Source: Gnetum montanum (taxonomy: Eukaryota; Streptophyta; Gnetopsida; Gnetales; Gnetaceae). Taken from it: a stretch of DNA of 51,090 nucleotides. This document shows, piece by piece, positions 1-11,339 of the stretch; position 1 is the first letter of the stretch; every line of letters starts with the position of its first letter. Made by a program: the position numbers and the translations under genes. The notes below the pieces were generated by a model. The model was not told the DNA's origin. It saw nothing but the letters and a program-made list of their open reading frames with translations, and searched no databases. Where the stretch lies: positions 337,223 through 388,312 of the forward strand of contig MNCI01011158.1 of the NCBI GenBank assembly GCA_015680685.1, written 5' to 3'.

Positions 1-581
1 GCAAAATTTTATTTGTTACAAGTAGGTATTATAAGGACCGCGTAGACTAGGCAGTTGAACAAAATAGAAAATTTTCAAGAACTCACAGTACTTGGCAAAG
101 TTGGCTGAATCTCTTTAAAGTAAGTCATTTGTAGTCCACACACAATGCAATTGTTACATTTTACACAACCACATGCCGCAACAGCACATACACATACTCA
201 CATTAACTACTGAGTTTATTTGGAGGTATTTGGGCCTTGGTGTTGCCAGAGACCAGCAGGCACCTAAATCCTGTTTGAGGACACTCATTGGCGGTCGCGT
301 CCCAAACGGTTGCCAACAACATTTACGCCCTGTTCACATCTGTCACACTATTTACGCTCTCGTTTACGCTTGTTTACGCCGTCTACGCATAACCCAGCGT
401 ATAGCACTTCGGCATACGTGCAGGTAAATCCTTGTCTGATCCGCATGTGGACCACCCAAGGTACTCTACCTTCGTGCATTCCAGCTCGCCCTCAGGCGAA
501 GGTCGGGTCTTCTATGCACGTCCTGCGATCCCACGGTCTCTGTTTCCTTCTAGCCGAGGACCGACAATTCCAGGCGGTACA
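1..581 (+). mobile_element. 3' part of an LTR, plus orientation
   Basis: About 110 bases near 370-480 match, in reverse complement, the outer part of element C's LTRs (around 21640-21740 and 38680-38780); both contain ACGCATAACCCAGCGTAT, CCTTGTCTGATCCGCATG and ACCACCCAAGGTACTCTACC. Aligning the remainder puts the LTR end at the TACA ending at 581, against TACA at the C LTR end. The orientation is opposite to element A next to it, so this is not A's own 3' LTR. The internal part of its element lies left of the window or is lost. Matches before about 340 are weak. Confidence 0.65.
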
Positions 582-1400
582 GGGTAATAACGATGTGCAC
601 TCTTGAGTGGCTTGGCTAGTCCAAGCATGTACATAAGAGCCATCTGGTGACTTGCCACTGCAATGAGATGTGTCTCTACATGACCACCTCTAGGGCTTTG
701 TCTTGCAAACACAATGCAAAGAAAAATAAGAAACAACCATACAACATGAGATGTAAGTAAATTGCTAGATGTGAGGGTGCTACAAATGCTACGAAAGCTA
801 AACTACTTGCAAGTGTTTGTGAAGCCAGTAAAGGTGTTGAGGGTGAGAATGCTACAAATGCTCCAGAGGCCAAACTGGTGGTAGGTGTCTAAAAGTATCA
901 GCAAAATGCTTGGGGGTAGTAATGATGTAGGTGCTCAAGAGTCCACGTTGATAATAGGAGCCCATAAAACTAGCAGAATGATAAGGGGCTATGATTTTGT
1001 GAGTGCTTCCAAGCCTAAGCAATGGAAAGAGCCCAAAAAATTAGTAAAATGGTGGGGGGCCATAATGCTGCAACTACTACAAAGGGTCCTAATGATAGGA
1101 GCTCAAAGTCCTAGCAAAATGCCCAAATGTGGTAGTGTTACAAGTGCTACCTAGAGCTGGTAGTGCTATAAGTGTTGCCCAGAGAATGCATCGATGATGG
1201 GAGCTCCAAAAGACCAAAAAAATGCCAAGGGATGGTAACACTACAAATTTTTCAAAGGCCATTCTTAATGACAGGAAATCCATAATGGAACTATAGTGTC
1301 CTTGACCTACCCATGAGATGTAGACAAATGAGGGGGGAGGGGAGGAGTTTGAAGTATTCTTGCTCACTTTCTGCAGAACTATGTGTGGTGGATAGTGAAT
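582..1400 (-). other. Element A 3' untranslated region with decayed ~71-bp repeats
   Basis: No coding sequence is recognised. About 680-740 is a box shared with element C (23793-23848) and, inverted, element B (18741-18800); its core is TTGCAAACACAA. From about 770 to 1290 a degenerate tandem repeat can be read: AGCAAAATG-like ends fall near 908, 980, 1051, 1121 and 1225, each preceded by a GGAGCYCAAA-like stretch. Confidence 0.6.
772..1290. repeat. Decayed tandem repeat, period about 70-72 bp
   Basis: The sign is regular recurrence of AGCAAAATG or variants at about 908, 980, 1051 and 1121, with TGATRATAGGAGC a little upstream in most units; the last interval is longer, about 104. Units are too diverged for exact borders, and nothing shows that they ever coded. 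Confidence 0.5.
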
Positions 1401-1676
1401 CCAATTTAAGGTCTTGGTAGATCATATGCTTTACTAGTTTAAGGTCCTAGTAGACCAAAAACTTAGTTTAAGGTCATGGTAGACCATGGCATGCTAGTTT
1501 ATAGTTCCAGTATACTACTATGTGCTAGTTTAATGTCATAGCAGATGGTGGATGTGGGTGCTAGTTTAACATTTTAGTGGATGATCTATGTTATTTTATA
1601 GTCATAGTAGACTAGTTTGTGCTAGTTTATAGTCATAGCAAACTAGTCTGTGCAAATTTAGAGCCATAGCAGACTT
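1401..1676 (+). repeat. Mini-hairpin array A-i, nine units
   Basis: Each unit is TAGTTTA or a variant, then a 4-base arm, exactly 6 bases, and the complementary arm. Examples: GGTC-ctagta-GACC, GGTC-atggta-GACC, AGTC-atagta-GACT, CATT-ttagtg-GATG. Arms change together and some pairs are G-T wobbles. The array lies just after the integrase end in the element's sense, as array 24062-24322 does in element C. Confidence 0.8.
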
Positions 1677-1715
1677 CTGTGCTTACCTTGCTTTGTCAAG
1701 ATGTGGCACTATGTG

Positions 1716-2868
1716 CTAGGTGTAGAAAGCCTTCAGATATGAGTGGTTCACCAAATTGGCATATTCATTGTGGTCATGGTCAGCAAGCCTGAATGCTCTA
1801 TTGTCATAGGCCTTAACAACCAAGAAAGGCCCTTCCCAGTTGGCTAAGAATTTGTTCATGGGTTTGTGAACAGCCTTCAGGACTAAGTCACCTTTCTTGA
1901 TTGGGCGTTGGTGCTGATTGTGACAGTGTTTCTGTTGTTGCTTTTCTTGATACCACTTGATGCAATCAAGCATCTGCATGTGCTCCTCCTCTATCAAATC
2001 AAGGTTCACAATTCTCAACTCATCGTTTTGAGCCTCATCAATGAAGCTTAAGAGGATGACATAGAGTGATGGGACCTACAATTCATGAGGCAAAATGGTT
2101 TCAAACCCATAAAACCAAACTATATGATGTCTTTCCTGTTGTTGTTCTACATGTTTTGTAGTAGGCCTAGAGTGCATAGACTAATTACTTGTGCCATCAC
2201 CATTTTTTTTATTAAGCATCTTCTTTAGAAGGTTGACGATGACTTTGTTTATGGCCTCCACTTGGCCATTTTCCTACGGGCAGTACGGCGACAAAAAATA
2301 ATGTTTGATACTAAAGCATTCATAGAAAACCTTGGTTTTAGCACTACTAAACTATGGTCCATTGTCCATTATGATGATCATGGGTAAACCAAAATGGATC
2401 ACTATGTTATCGAGCACAAATTTGCAAACCTACTATGATGTAGTCTTCCTACGGGGAATAGCCTCAACCCACTTGGTAAAATACTCAGTCATGGTTATAA
2501 TGAAGCTATGCCCTATAGAAGACTTAGGCATTATAGGTCCTATGATGTCCAAACTCCAATGTTGAAATGGCCACATGATCTGCGTTGTATGTAGTTTAGT
2601 TGGTGGCATGGGCATTAAGTTACCATGTCATTGACAAATATTGCACATTTTGACCTTGGAGCTGTAATCATTCTCCATGTAACAGCAAGAGTAGCCTAAG
2701 TGTTTGATTTTCACTACCATTTCCTTGGGTGCTATCTGACCTCTGCACAGTCCCTGGTGGACTTGTTCAATGATTGTTTGCACTTCACTATTGCTTACGC
2801 AGGTGAGCAATATGCCATTATAGGATCTTTCACATAGTGTGCTATCTCCCACAATGACGTACTATTGC
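1716..2868 (-). pseudogene. Element A integrase, broken
   Basis: Minus strand, N to C terminus from high to low coordinates. The zinc-binding region (2628-2852) keeps a CNIC-type pair and the histidine region. The core (2433-2615) has SLDIIGPI, carrying the first catalytic Asp, and YFTKWVEAIP. Around 2330-2400 IIIMDNGP carries the second Asp and is followed by a TAG where element C has Gln. The C-terminal part (1716-2018) has the typical WEGPFLVVKAYDN stretch. Frameshifts and stops separate these pieces, so no integrase can be made. The order matches 24330-25465 in element C. Confidence 0.85.
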
Positions 2869-2954
2869 GATTGTTTACACACTACATCCTTTTGAGAAAT
2901 GGCTAGATGCTATTCAGGCTCACCTTGTAGAAGGTACACCTTAATGTTATCATG

Positions 2955-3960
2955 TCATTCCACTTCATGGGTTGTGCTAATTATGGCTATAGATGTAATA
3001 TTAGTGGTTTGTGTGAGAGGCACAATGCAATCTACCACGAAGGTGGGGAATGCGTGAAGCATGTCAAGTGCAATGCTTAAGGCTAACATTGCTAATGCAT
3101 TAGCAATGTCATTTTTGTTGTAGGGGATGTACTGAACATCAACAATTGTAAACTGTTTAAGCAAGTACTTCACCAAGTCACAATAAGGTTGTAAATGTTG
3201 GGCTTTACAAGCATAAACCTTTATCACTTATTTGATCACTAATTGTGAGTTGCCTCGAATTACCTTTGAGGAGACCTTCATACTACGCCATGTTATTGGT
3301 GCATGAGAATGCAAAATGATACGTGAAGTGTCAGATCTCACTAGAAGGGAATGTAATAACGACAACAACGCTACCTCCTTGAGAGGTCGAAGCACCATCA
3401 AAGTGCAAGAGTGCTTCAAAGTTATTAGGCACTTAACTAATGCTACTAATATGCTTGTCTAGAAATTTTGGATCTATTGTTTCTTGATCGTCGATGGGAG
3501 AAGCTATAAGTTGTACAACTATAACTTGATCTTTGGTTGAGGCTTGTGCAATGTAATGTAGGTCAAAGTCTGCTATTATTTCCTTCCATCATGTAATGCA
3601 ATTGCTCTCATAGATGTTCATGGTAATCACTCGAAGTACGTTACTCTTACAGATGATGTTGACTTGATTATGGAAAAAGATAGTGCCTCCACTTCTTATA
3701 TGAAAAGACCAAGGTAAGGAAATTCTTTTCCACATCATTATACTTTGCTTCATGGACAACCAATGCATGGCTTAAGTTGTATACCGAGACCTCTATGCCA
3801 TCATCTCACTTTTGACAAAGCAAAGAAGTGATGGACACATCAGAGGTAGCAAGGTAGATGTAGAAAGGTTTAGCTCCTTGCGGAGGGTAGACCATCGAAA
3901 GTTGAGCTAGCTTCTATTTAAGGTTGTCAAATGCCTCTTGGCATTGAGCCGTCCACTTGA
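2955..3960 (-). pseudogene. Element A RNase H region (two RNase H segments), broken
   Basis: The part nearest integrase (2955-3419) aligns with the second, archaeal-type RNase H of element C: VYACKAQHLQPYCDL is shared, GNSQLVIK stands where C has GDSQLV, and IANALAMLAL where C has IADALATLAL. Two catalytic Asp positions are therefore Asn here. The higher-coordinate part (about 3430-3960) is the first RNase H remnant that follows RT. Two RNase H domains in tandem are a hallmark of the Tat lineage. Several stops and frameshifts are present. Confidence 0.75.
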
Positions 3961-4720
3961 AGTGGACTCCTTTTATGAGCAAATGTTGCATTAGCTGCAA
4001 CTTTTTGGTCAACCTTGCAATAAACTTGCGTATAAATTACAATCTACCCTACAACCCTCGTAGCTCCTTATGGTTAGTCAATGGTGCTAAGTTGATACTG
4101 GCTTTAATCTTATTAGGGTCTATGTGTATGCCTACTTTGGATACTACGAAACCTAGCATGCGGCTTGTCTTAACACCAAAAATACATTTCTTCATATTTA
4201 ACCTAAGTTCATGCTTCATGCAACATTTAAGTACAAGGTCCAAGTTATTTGCATGGTTGTGTGCTACTTTGGACTTAACTGCTATGTCGTCTATATGATC
4301 ATTGAGAAGACTTTACATGTAATCACTAACAATGTAAGTCATGACATGTTGATAAGTTGCTCCTACAATCTTAAGTCCAAAAGACATCATGATGTAACAG
4401 AATGTATCCCAAGGGGTCATAAAGGTAGTATTGATCTGGTGCTCATGGTTGATCCAAATCTAGTTGTAACCTAAGAACCCATCCATGAATAATAACAAGG
4501 CATGACCAACCGTGGTATACACTAATTGGTCAATACTAGGCAATGGGAAATCATCTTTAATGGTTGACCTGTTCAGGTCCCAGAAGTCTATGCAAATGCA
4601 TATACTTCCATTATTCTTGGGATCAACCATGATGTTGGAGACCCATTTTATGTAGTCAATGGCCCAAATGAAATAAGCTTTTTAGAGCTTGGTGATTTCA
4701 TCATGAACTACTAATGCCAC
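3961..4720 (-). pseudogene. Element A reverse transcriptase, broken
   Basis: Minus-strand fragments align along element C RT. Recognisable stretches are WAIDYIKWVSN, IDFWDLN, DDFPLPSIDQLV and FMTPWG. The polymerase box appears as NDHIDDIAVKSK near 4272-4310, where element C has NDYVDDIAVKSK, so the YVDD Tyr-Val is lost. The segment 4049-4243 continues with LRLNMKKCIFGVKTSRMLGF. At least two frame changes and several stops lie in the palm region. It follows the RT leading segment without a break. Confidence 0.85.
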
Positions 4721-5181
4721 CTAAGGCCTAACCTTATGTGCTTTCTTCTTAACTAGTTTTATGCAAGGATCATGGATAATGTTATGTTGCACTATGTAAG
4801 GATCGAGACCTGACATGTCTTCATAAGACCATGTGAATGCCTTAATGTTGTCATTAAGCACTTTAGCGATGTTTTGGGCATGTTGAGGCTCTAGCAAGGA
4901 ACTAAGTTTCAATGCCTTTGCCTTGCTGCTAGGTGTTGCTACAAGGATTTCAAAAAGGGAATCCTCAGTGATGTCACCTATCTTTAGATCTAGAGCCTTA
5001 ACTAGATGGTCTGGCCAATCTAGCGGTGCCTCTACAAATGTTATGTATTTGTTGCAAGCTATGGGCACAAGGTCTAGGAATTGTGGGTCAATGCATCGTG
5101 TGAGATCACCATGAAACCCAGTGAGAACCAGAGGTGAGTGAAGATGCTCCTACGTAGTCATCTTATATTCTTGCAAGGACC
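4721..5181 (-). pseudogene. Element A pol segment upstream of RT (start of the downstream coding block)
   Basis: The frame 4721-5068 aligns with the segment that leads into RT in element C (27558-27861 as deposited): AFTWSYEDMSGLDPYIVQHN here, AFAWSYNDMPGLDPCIVQHN there. The same frame extends up to 5181, just after a splice-acceptor-like sequence, broken only by one TAG. This suggests that the RT-RNase H-integrase block was joined to upstream gag-protease by splicing, as in Ogre elements. No ATG near 5181 is needed if that is right. Confidence 0.75.
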
Positions 5182-5202
5182 CTGCAAAAAAAACCTAAAA
5201 AA
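5182..5202 (-). promoter_or_regulatory. Splice-acceptor-like site before RT, element A
   Basis: Reverse complement shows a T-rich run ending TTTTTTTTGCAG directly before GGTCC, with the pol frame open from that point apart from one TAG. This fits the 3' splice site of the gag-protease to RT intron known in Ogre elements. The matching donor after protease was not identified. Confidence 0.5.
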
Positions 5203-5661
5203 CATCAAGCCACGCCTATCTTAATCAAGTCAATATGCACGAAATGGAAGAAAGTAATGTAATAAAAATTTTTCCTAACTATGCAGATCTGATGTTAAAA
5301 AGTAAGTAATGTGTGGGCTAGTTTCAAGCCGTAGCAAGCCATGGGGTGCCAGTTTAAGATCTTAGAAGACCATGGAGTGCTAGTTTAAGGTCTTTGTAGA
5401 TTGTGGCATGCACTAGATGTGTTAGTTTAAGCAAGGTTGGGAATGCTTGGGATGCAAAGTGGAACTGGGCATTCACTATGTAGTGAGAAAAATTTACAAT
5501 TTTTCTAACTTTGGGGATGGCCAGAAAAATTGAAAATTTTTCTAAGTCTAGCTAACTACACTCCCACCCAACTAAGCTCTGGACCAACTATGCTCTCCAC
5601 TATGCAAACAATGTTGAGTGTAGTCTCGAGGTTAGCAAATCATTAACTGGTCCCAGGGGGT
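5203..5661 (+). other. Element A: hairpin array A-ii and upstream region of the opposite-strand gene
   Basis: 5310-5435 holds three or four TAGTTTA units, for example GATC-ttagaa-GACC and GGTC-tttgta-GATT. 5460-5550 has GAAAAATTTACAATTTTTC-like AT inverted stretches. 5557-5635 has copies of the ACTATGCTCT motif (AACTATGCTCT at 5586-5596), which is also found in A's leader and LTR. Confidence 0.65.
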
Positions 5662-5668
5662 TATAAAA
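5662..5668 (+). promoter_or_regulatory. TATA box of the opposite-strand gene in element A
   Basis: TATAAAA preceded by a G run, about 155 bases before the ATG at 5824. Element C has TATAAAA at 28298-28304 upstream of the same gene. Promoter activity is inference. Confidence 0.45.
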
Positions 5669-5823
5669 GTGCATTTCACCTTGGACAAGTCTATCATTTT
5701 CAAAGTTAAAAAACACAAAGTTTTAGAGTGTAGCACGCTATCTGTGAGGAGCATAGTTGTTGCCAAGTTGACTCACCGAAGTGAACACCTACACCCTGGA
5801 CTAGCAAATATAGATGACAAAAA

Positions 5824-8800
5824 ATGGATACTAGGATGCCTACTATGAGCAAGCATGGAGAAGCAAAGGATATCACTATCTACCAGGTACCCCAACTACA
5901 CTCTCCCCTTTTTGCCATTTTTTCTTTGCTTTACTTATTTTTTGCATCAATGGTTTGGGGCTTTAGGTGTTGGCGGCATCCTACCATGGCAAGGGCCATC
6001 ATTGTAGCTAGCATAGTAGGGAGGGCATGCACATTGGGAAGGGTTTTGTTTTTGGGATTTTCGACAATGAGGTTTTTGCTTATGGGGATTGGGCACGCAT
6101 GAGGGCAACTAGATTTTTTGTGGAAGGATTTCAGGGGTTGTGGTAGGCAATGCAACCACAAGTGAAGAGGCCATAAGCTTCCACTGGGATCACATGCAAG
6201 GCTATGAAGCCAAGAAAAGTTTGCTTGCCATGGAGATTTTGTAGGGGTGCATAGGGTTATTACAATTTTTTTGTTTTTCTATTTTGAAAATTTTCTATAG
6301 ATTCAGGGTCTAGCTACAGTGGCATTAAAAAGCTGCCACCTATGGGACAAGGGTTGTGCAATAAGGGGTTCTATAGATTTTTTTCCATTTTTAAAATAAT
6401 TTTCTATGTGTGTTTGGGCACAGATGTGAGGGTAGTTCTAGACCTCAACAAGGCCTTCTTTGCCAACCTCTTTGGCCTCCCCATTGATGGCCCATTGGTC
6501 ATTAACAAGGCCAATAGGGAGGTGGACCACAGAGGAGAGATCAAGGACTGGTTAGGAACCACCCGATCTCACAAGGGCATACCCATCAAGGATGTACTTG
6601 TACCTAAGTTTTGGGAGCTCTACCCACCTTTTTGTACCCATGCCTTTCCGAAGTTGCTCTCCCAAGGGAAAATCCTTAGGATGGAGTAGGCACAAGTGAT
6701 GAAGGAGGTGCTGCAAGAGAGCAAAAGGTTTAACTAGGCCTTCTACATCACCACCAACCTACACACAAAGATCACCAGGGTATGCTTCAACCTCTAGGCA
6801 AGGTCTCACATACGCTTCACATTTTTTGCAAAGTATTTGCAAAGGTTCGTGAAGCTCCTAGTGGTTCAAGATATTGGGTGATGGATGGTGCAAGACTGTG
6901 AGTAGTTGTCTAAGCCTTGGATTAAGCACATGTTCATGACCACTCACACACAGGACCCCTAAAAGGGCTTGATGAGTCATATTCAGTAATGACCAAATGT
7001 CTCTTACAACGGTCACACTATTTACGTGACAGCATAGGCAAGGGTCCCCCAGTTGTCACTAGGGATGTGAACAAGGTTAACTGCTATATTGCAGAGGTGG
7101 TGGGACTATCCAAGGCAAAGATCAAGAGGCCACACCCTACAAAGGAAGCTACTCCTGAGGTTGGATGGGCAAGTATCTAGAAGATTCACCTCAAGATCCC
7201 CAGCTTATGCATATATGTCACAGCTTAGTATTTTTACATTGCTAGATGCATTCATTTTGTATTTTTATGTTTATACTTTTATGTTTTTTGCTATGTTATA
7301 CTAATGCACTAATTTGTATTAACATGTGATAACGTGTTATGTTTGTAAATTAGGGGAGAGGACTACTGTAGCAATAGTGGAAGTAGTAGCAAAGGTAGCC
7401 CCTCCTCAAGCAAAGGAGGGGGAAGCACATAGGGAGGAGCTTCACAAGGCTACAATAACCCTCCAACAATTGGAGAAGGAGGGGCTATTCCACCTCAACA
7501 GGGGTGATTTTGATAGCCTCTTTGATGGTGTGTAGCTGGATGAATCCCTTGCTCTCACACCTAAGGGCTTGCTAAGTAAGTGCTTTGGATTGTCATCTGT
7601 TGTTGCTCTTTTACTCTTGCATTTGTGGCTATTTAAATGTTGCTTATTGCATTATTGTGTCACAACCCTAAATGAGCCTACTAGTAGTCCACCATCCATG
7701 TCTACCTACTACATGAAGCCATGGGTAGAAACGCTTGATAAGTTTGCCTTCATGGAAGGCATCATAGAGGACATGATTAACTACCTACAATAAGAGAATC
7801 CCAAGCTTGGTATTCATATGATGTTGCTTTGCTTATGTTGCTTTACCAATTTAATGCTTAGTTTGTGGCTAAGGTTGTTTTGCTTGTTTGTATGCCAATA
7901 GGTTCTAAGTTTCACTGGGATCCCAGCAAGGTGGCCAAAGTGGATGTCATCTCTGAGTTCCCTTCTGAAGTAGAGTAGGTGCCTCATCATATATATGAGG
8001 TAGTCAGAAAGTGCACACTTTCCTACGTGAAAGTGTTATAGGCCTGCAGGCACTCGAACAAGCACTTGTGGAAATGCGTGCATGAACTTCAAGAGAAAGT
8101 GATGAGTCAAGACACAAAGATCAAGGACCTTCAATCCCAATATGACTTCATAACAACTTGGTCATGGGGAGATAGTACCTAGCATACCATAGATATTGAT
8201 TATTCTAGGTACTGGTTGGCCATCTAGGGTAAGAACAAGGCCACTAGAGAGATTATTGAGTAGTGGCTATAGATGGATCTACTCATCCAAAAGAACCAAG
8301 ATTGGAAGAACTTCAATATCACAGTGTACAAGTGGGGGTAGATGCAAAATAACCACAAACACCACTATAAGCATGAGTGAGATGCATATGTTTAGTAGCT
8401 CAAAGAAGAGTCCATTGAACATCACCACCATGAGATGTTTCTTGAGGCAATTGGCGAGAGATGAGCCTACAAGTTGTTCACTTGTCATACAGTGGTTAGT
8501 GGTTCCTCGAAGAGGTAGATTGGCATGCCCTTAGAAGAGGCATGATCTACTACATTTTCCATGGAGCCACCTTCATGGACCACTGTGGACAAAGGCAAGA
8601 CCCTCGTAGGAGTTAAATTTGGCTAGGAGGACTAGACGTGGCTGTCTAAGGTTGAGATCCTCCAACATTGAGAAGAGGGCCTCGATAGTTTGCCTCTAGA
8701 CATGAATGATGTGGGACCCTCTCAAGTTAGTTTTTTTTGTTGCTTTTATGCTTTTTCATGTTCTATGTTAGCTTATATATTGTACATTTACTTACGTGTT

Positions 8801-8903
8801 TGTTGTTTTGTTGTCATTGTAGCAGGCACCAAGTGATGTTGTAGGGCCCAACGGCACAACGAAGGAAGGAGGACCTCCACCTTTACCTAGTACCACTAGT
8901 TGA
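5824..8903 (+). pseudogene. Element A copy of the opposite-strand multi-exon gene, decayed
   Basis: Runs against gag-pol, between protease and RT. Pieces align in order with the gene at 28797-32898 of element C. About 6040-6130 has IFDNEVFAYGD against FDNEGVCIGDD. 6420-6689 has VVLDLNKAFFANLFGLP against VVFHLSMEFFSELFGVP, then LYPPF against LYPLF. About 6790-6950 has RFTFFAKYLQRFVKLLVVQ. 7356-7535 has DFDSLFDGV against RLDEMFDGF. About 7903-8000 has FHWDPSKVAKVD against LRWDPSEATHID. 8274-8330 has DLLIQKNQDWKNF against DLLNLKCQDWKAF. 8570-8610 has SWTTVDKGKTL against TWSTVDKGKAL. Exon ends agree where checked: the exon 6 donor at about 7813 and the exon 7 acceptor before 7902 have the same phase as in C. 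There are many stops, mostly TAG. The HAD segment of C has no counterpart here. Function unknown. Confidence 0.75.
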
Positions 8904-9159
8904 GCATGTTCTAATGTAGCCCTACTATTAGGCATTTTTGTATTTTTTTCATGTGTTTTTTTTGCTGTATGATGCAGATGATCATGCTCTGTACTATTAT
9001 TAATGTGAGATGTAATGGATGTTTTTGCGACATGGAGTGTATGATGTGTAGTTTTTTGCATTTATTTGCCATCTTTTTGGTATGTAGATGTTGTGATGGA
9101 TTGAATTGCTAAATTATTTATTGTGTGATTATAATGTGACTAAGTCATTACAAGCCCCA
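8904..9159 (+). other. Downstream flank of the opposite-strand gene, element A
   Basis: AT-rich, no gene recognised. In position it corresponds to 32899-33354 of element C. Confidence 0.4.
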
Positions 9160-9425
9160 TGCTAGTTTAAGGCCATGTCGAAATAGCCGATGCTAGTTTA
9201 AGTCCATTTCGGGCCACGCGATTGCTAGCTTTAGGCCATTTCAAGCCACAAGTTTCCAGTTTAAGGTCATATTGGGCCATGTGAGTTGATAGCATGTTTT
9301 AGTAGTTTTAGTCCATTTCAGGCCCTAGTGGTAATTTATGGCCATTTCATGCCATGTGCTAGAAGGAAAAGTGTTGCCAGTTTTAGACCATGGCAAGCCA
9401 TGTGGTAGTTTACGGCCTTTCTAAG
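9160..9425 (+). repeat. Mini-hairpin array A-iii, about eight units
   Basis: Units read TAGTTTAAGGCCAT-like then a complementary arm, for example GTCC-atttcg-GGCC and GGCC-atttca-AGCC; many are followed by ATG. The array lies between the end of the opposite-strand gene and the protease, as array 33355-33610 does in element C. Confidence 0.8.
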
Positions 9426-9755
9426 CCATGTGTATTTTTATAATTTTATATTTTATGGTTTTTAAGTGTTTTGATGTTTTCCATGCATAAGCTAATGACT
9501 TCTGAAAAATAAACTTAACAAGCAAAGACATAAACTAAGCAAAAATGCACAAACACAAGAAGCAAATGCGTAACAAAGCAAACAATGCAAAATGCAAATG
9601 ACCAAGTAAAATGTAATGTGCAAACAAAATGCAAGCAAGTGAGGTATGTAGAAGTGAGGGGTAGGTAGGCACCTAGTGCACATTGAACTAAGAGGATGCC
9701 TTAGTCGTGCAGTTGCTTCCTAACCTGATGTGGGTTATAGGGGCATGTAGGGCCT
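9426..9755. other. AT-rich and AAGCAAA-type low-complexity stretch, element A
   Basis: 9505-9650 is built from irregular AAGCAAA, AATGCAAA and ACAAGCAA words. No gene is seen; the minus-strand frame here only reflects this composition. Confidence 0.5.
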
Positions 9756-10345
9756 GGATAGTACTATGTGGTACTTGTCTTGACCTTCATCAGTTATGTC
9801 GAAAGGAAATTCTACCTACAAAGTATCTTTTGGAAGGTCGTTGGTTTCCTTTGATTCCTCAAGTTGGTCTACTTGACATGTTTCATCCTCGTCCTTCATG
9901 GGAAGCGCATCATTGAGGAACTTGACCTCTAACCCTTGTTCTATGTCAATGTTGTTGATGGTGAAAGGGGTTGCGATGTCATCATAAATGATAACCTCAC
10001 CACCTTCGTATGGAAGGTGGATTTCTTGGTGAATAGGGGATGAGACAGCCTACAACTGGGCTAGCCAAGGTCTACCCAAGATCAAGTTGAAACCCAACAT
10101 CTCCTCGATTATGATGAACTTTGCTATGGTGGGAAATTTTTTCCCTATAATGAAGGCTATCATGATAGTTCCCCTTATGACAATGTGCAATCCATTGAAA
10201 GATTTTAGGCACGCTGTCTTCATGGGTTTGATTTAGTTGGCAAGACCTAGGTTGTCAATGATTGTGTACAGGAAGATGTTCATTGTTGCTCCATTATCAA
10301 CATGCACCCTATGGATTTTGCATTGCCCTACATAGATTATAATAA
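9756..10345 (-). pseudogene. Element A aspartic protease (retropepsin) with C-terminal linker, broken
   Basis: The minus strand near 10290-10312 gives HVDNGATMN, against HVDDGAATN in element C, so the active site reads D-N-G. Downstream come LGFNLILGRPWLAQL and IHQEIHLPYEGGEVIIYDD, nearly as in C (33614-34342). A stop (AN*IKP) lies between them. The reading continues into an acidic linker down to about 9760. Protease releases gag and pol products in intact elements; this copy cannot act. Confidence 0.85.
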
Positions 10346-11339
10346 ACATTGATGAAATAATGACCTAACCCTTCTCAGGGTGAACCTTTATCACCTCATT
10401 GAAGAATGCTAAGGCCATTGAACTTGATTCATATAGTGTAAGAGGCAACATCACAGCATGGATGGATTGTTCATCCACTGGGATGTCCTCCATAATAGAA
10501 ATGGAGGTCACCATGTGAACCAATGCCTCATGGTTGACGGAGGAGGTCATGATTAGGTCGTATAGCCTTAGTATGGTATTCTTTTGCTTTAGAGCCTACT
10601 TGACCTAGACCAATGCATCTAAAAAGTCTTTACCATTGTCCACTACCCTGTTGGCCTTCATATCCTTCATGTGATGCAAGAGATGAATCTTTCATGGAGG
10701 AGATTTGGGCTTTGCTTACCTTGCTTGTTTTGGAGCCCCAATGCTTGGTTGTTCATTGCTTGTGGTGGCCTTCTTGGTTGATTTGGCCATAGGGATAGAG
10801 GACAAGGGTACTGGCTTTAATGGGCCTATCTCTTTTTGCTATAGGTGTTGCCTAACCATTTTTTCAATGAGGCACTCATTAAGCCTTTCAAGTTGCCACC
10901 TGGACGTTCTGCTAGTGTTGCCAACAAGACGATCCATTGGACAAGTAGGGACTAATGCATGGTCCACCACCAGACTCTAAGCAAGAGAGGAGTTCGCATA
11001 TTGCAACAACCTTACGATAAAGGATGGCTAGGTTGTTGCTATTGTAACATGTTGTAGGATCCTAATCACAAAGGATGTTATGGATGCCTAAGGTGATGCT
11101 CTAACAACAAAAGGGATTCTCAAACTAGTGGAGGATGACGGGGCCCTAGCACTACCAAAGGGCAAACTAACCATGAATGGCTACTGCACTAATTCTAAGT
11201 TGTCATCAATGCTGATAGCATTGATGGTGTACCCTACACTGCCTGCATTCATAAGGTCCTTGTAGATTCTTATTAATTGGTTTTGGAGGTGAACTAGGTT
11301 GGTTACATCAAGGGCCAAATCGCCCCTATCAATCATGCA
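10346..11339 (-). pseudogene. Element A gag-protease linker
   Basis: 10365-10550 has NHEALVHMVTSISIMEDIP, which aligns with HHEALVCMLTSISVSEDLP at 34333-34830 of element C. The rest is a poorly conserved, stop-broken link between the gag zinc-knuckle area and protease. Confidence 0.65.

Noticed and set aside
772-1290. CRISPR-like array
   Set aside because: Plant DNA, units diverged, no exact repeats with unique spacers.
7204-7304. Hydrophobic plus-strand frame that could be a membrane protein
   Set aside because: It is the intron of the opposite-strand gene in element A, T-rich by nature; the aligned exons lie on both sides.
9492-9683. Minus-strand Cys/Leu-rich small protein
   Set aside because: Product of AAGCAAA-type low-complexity DNA; no counterpart in element C.
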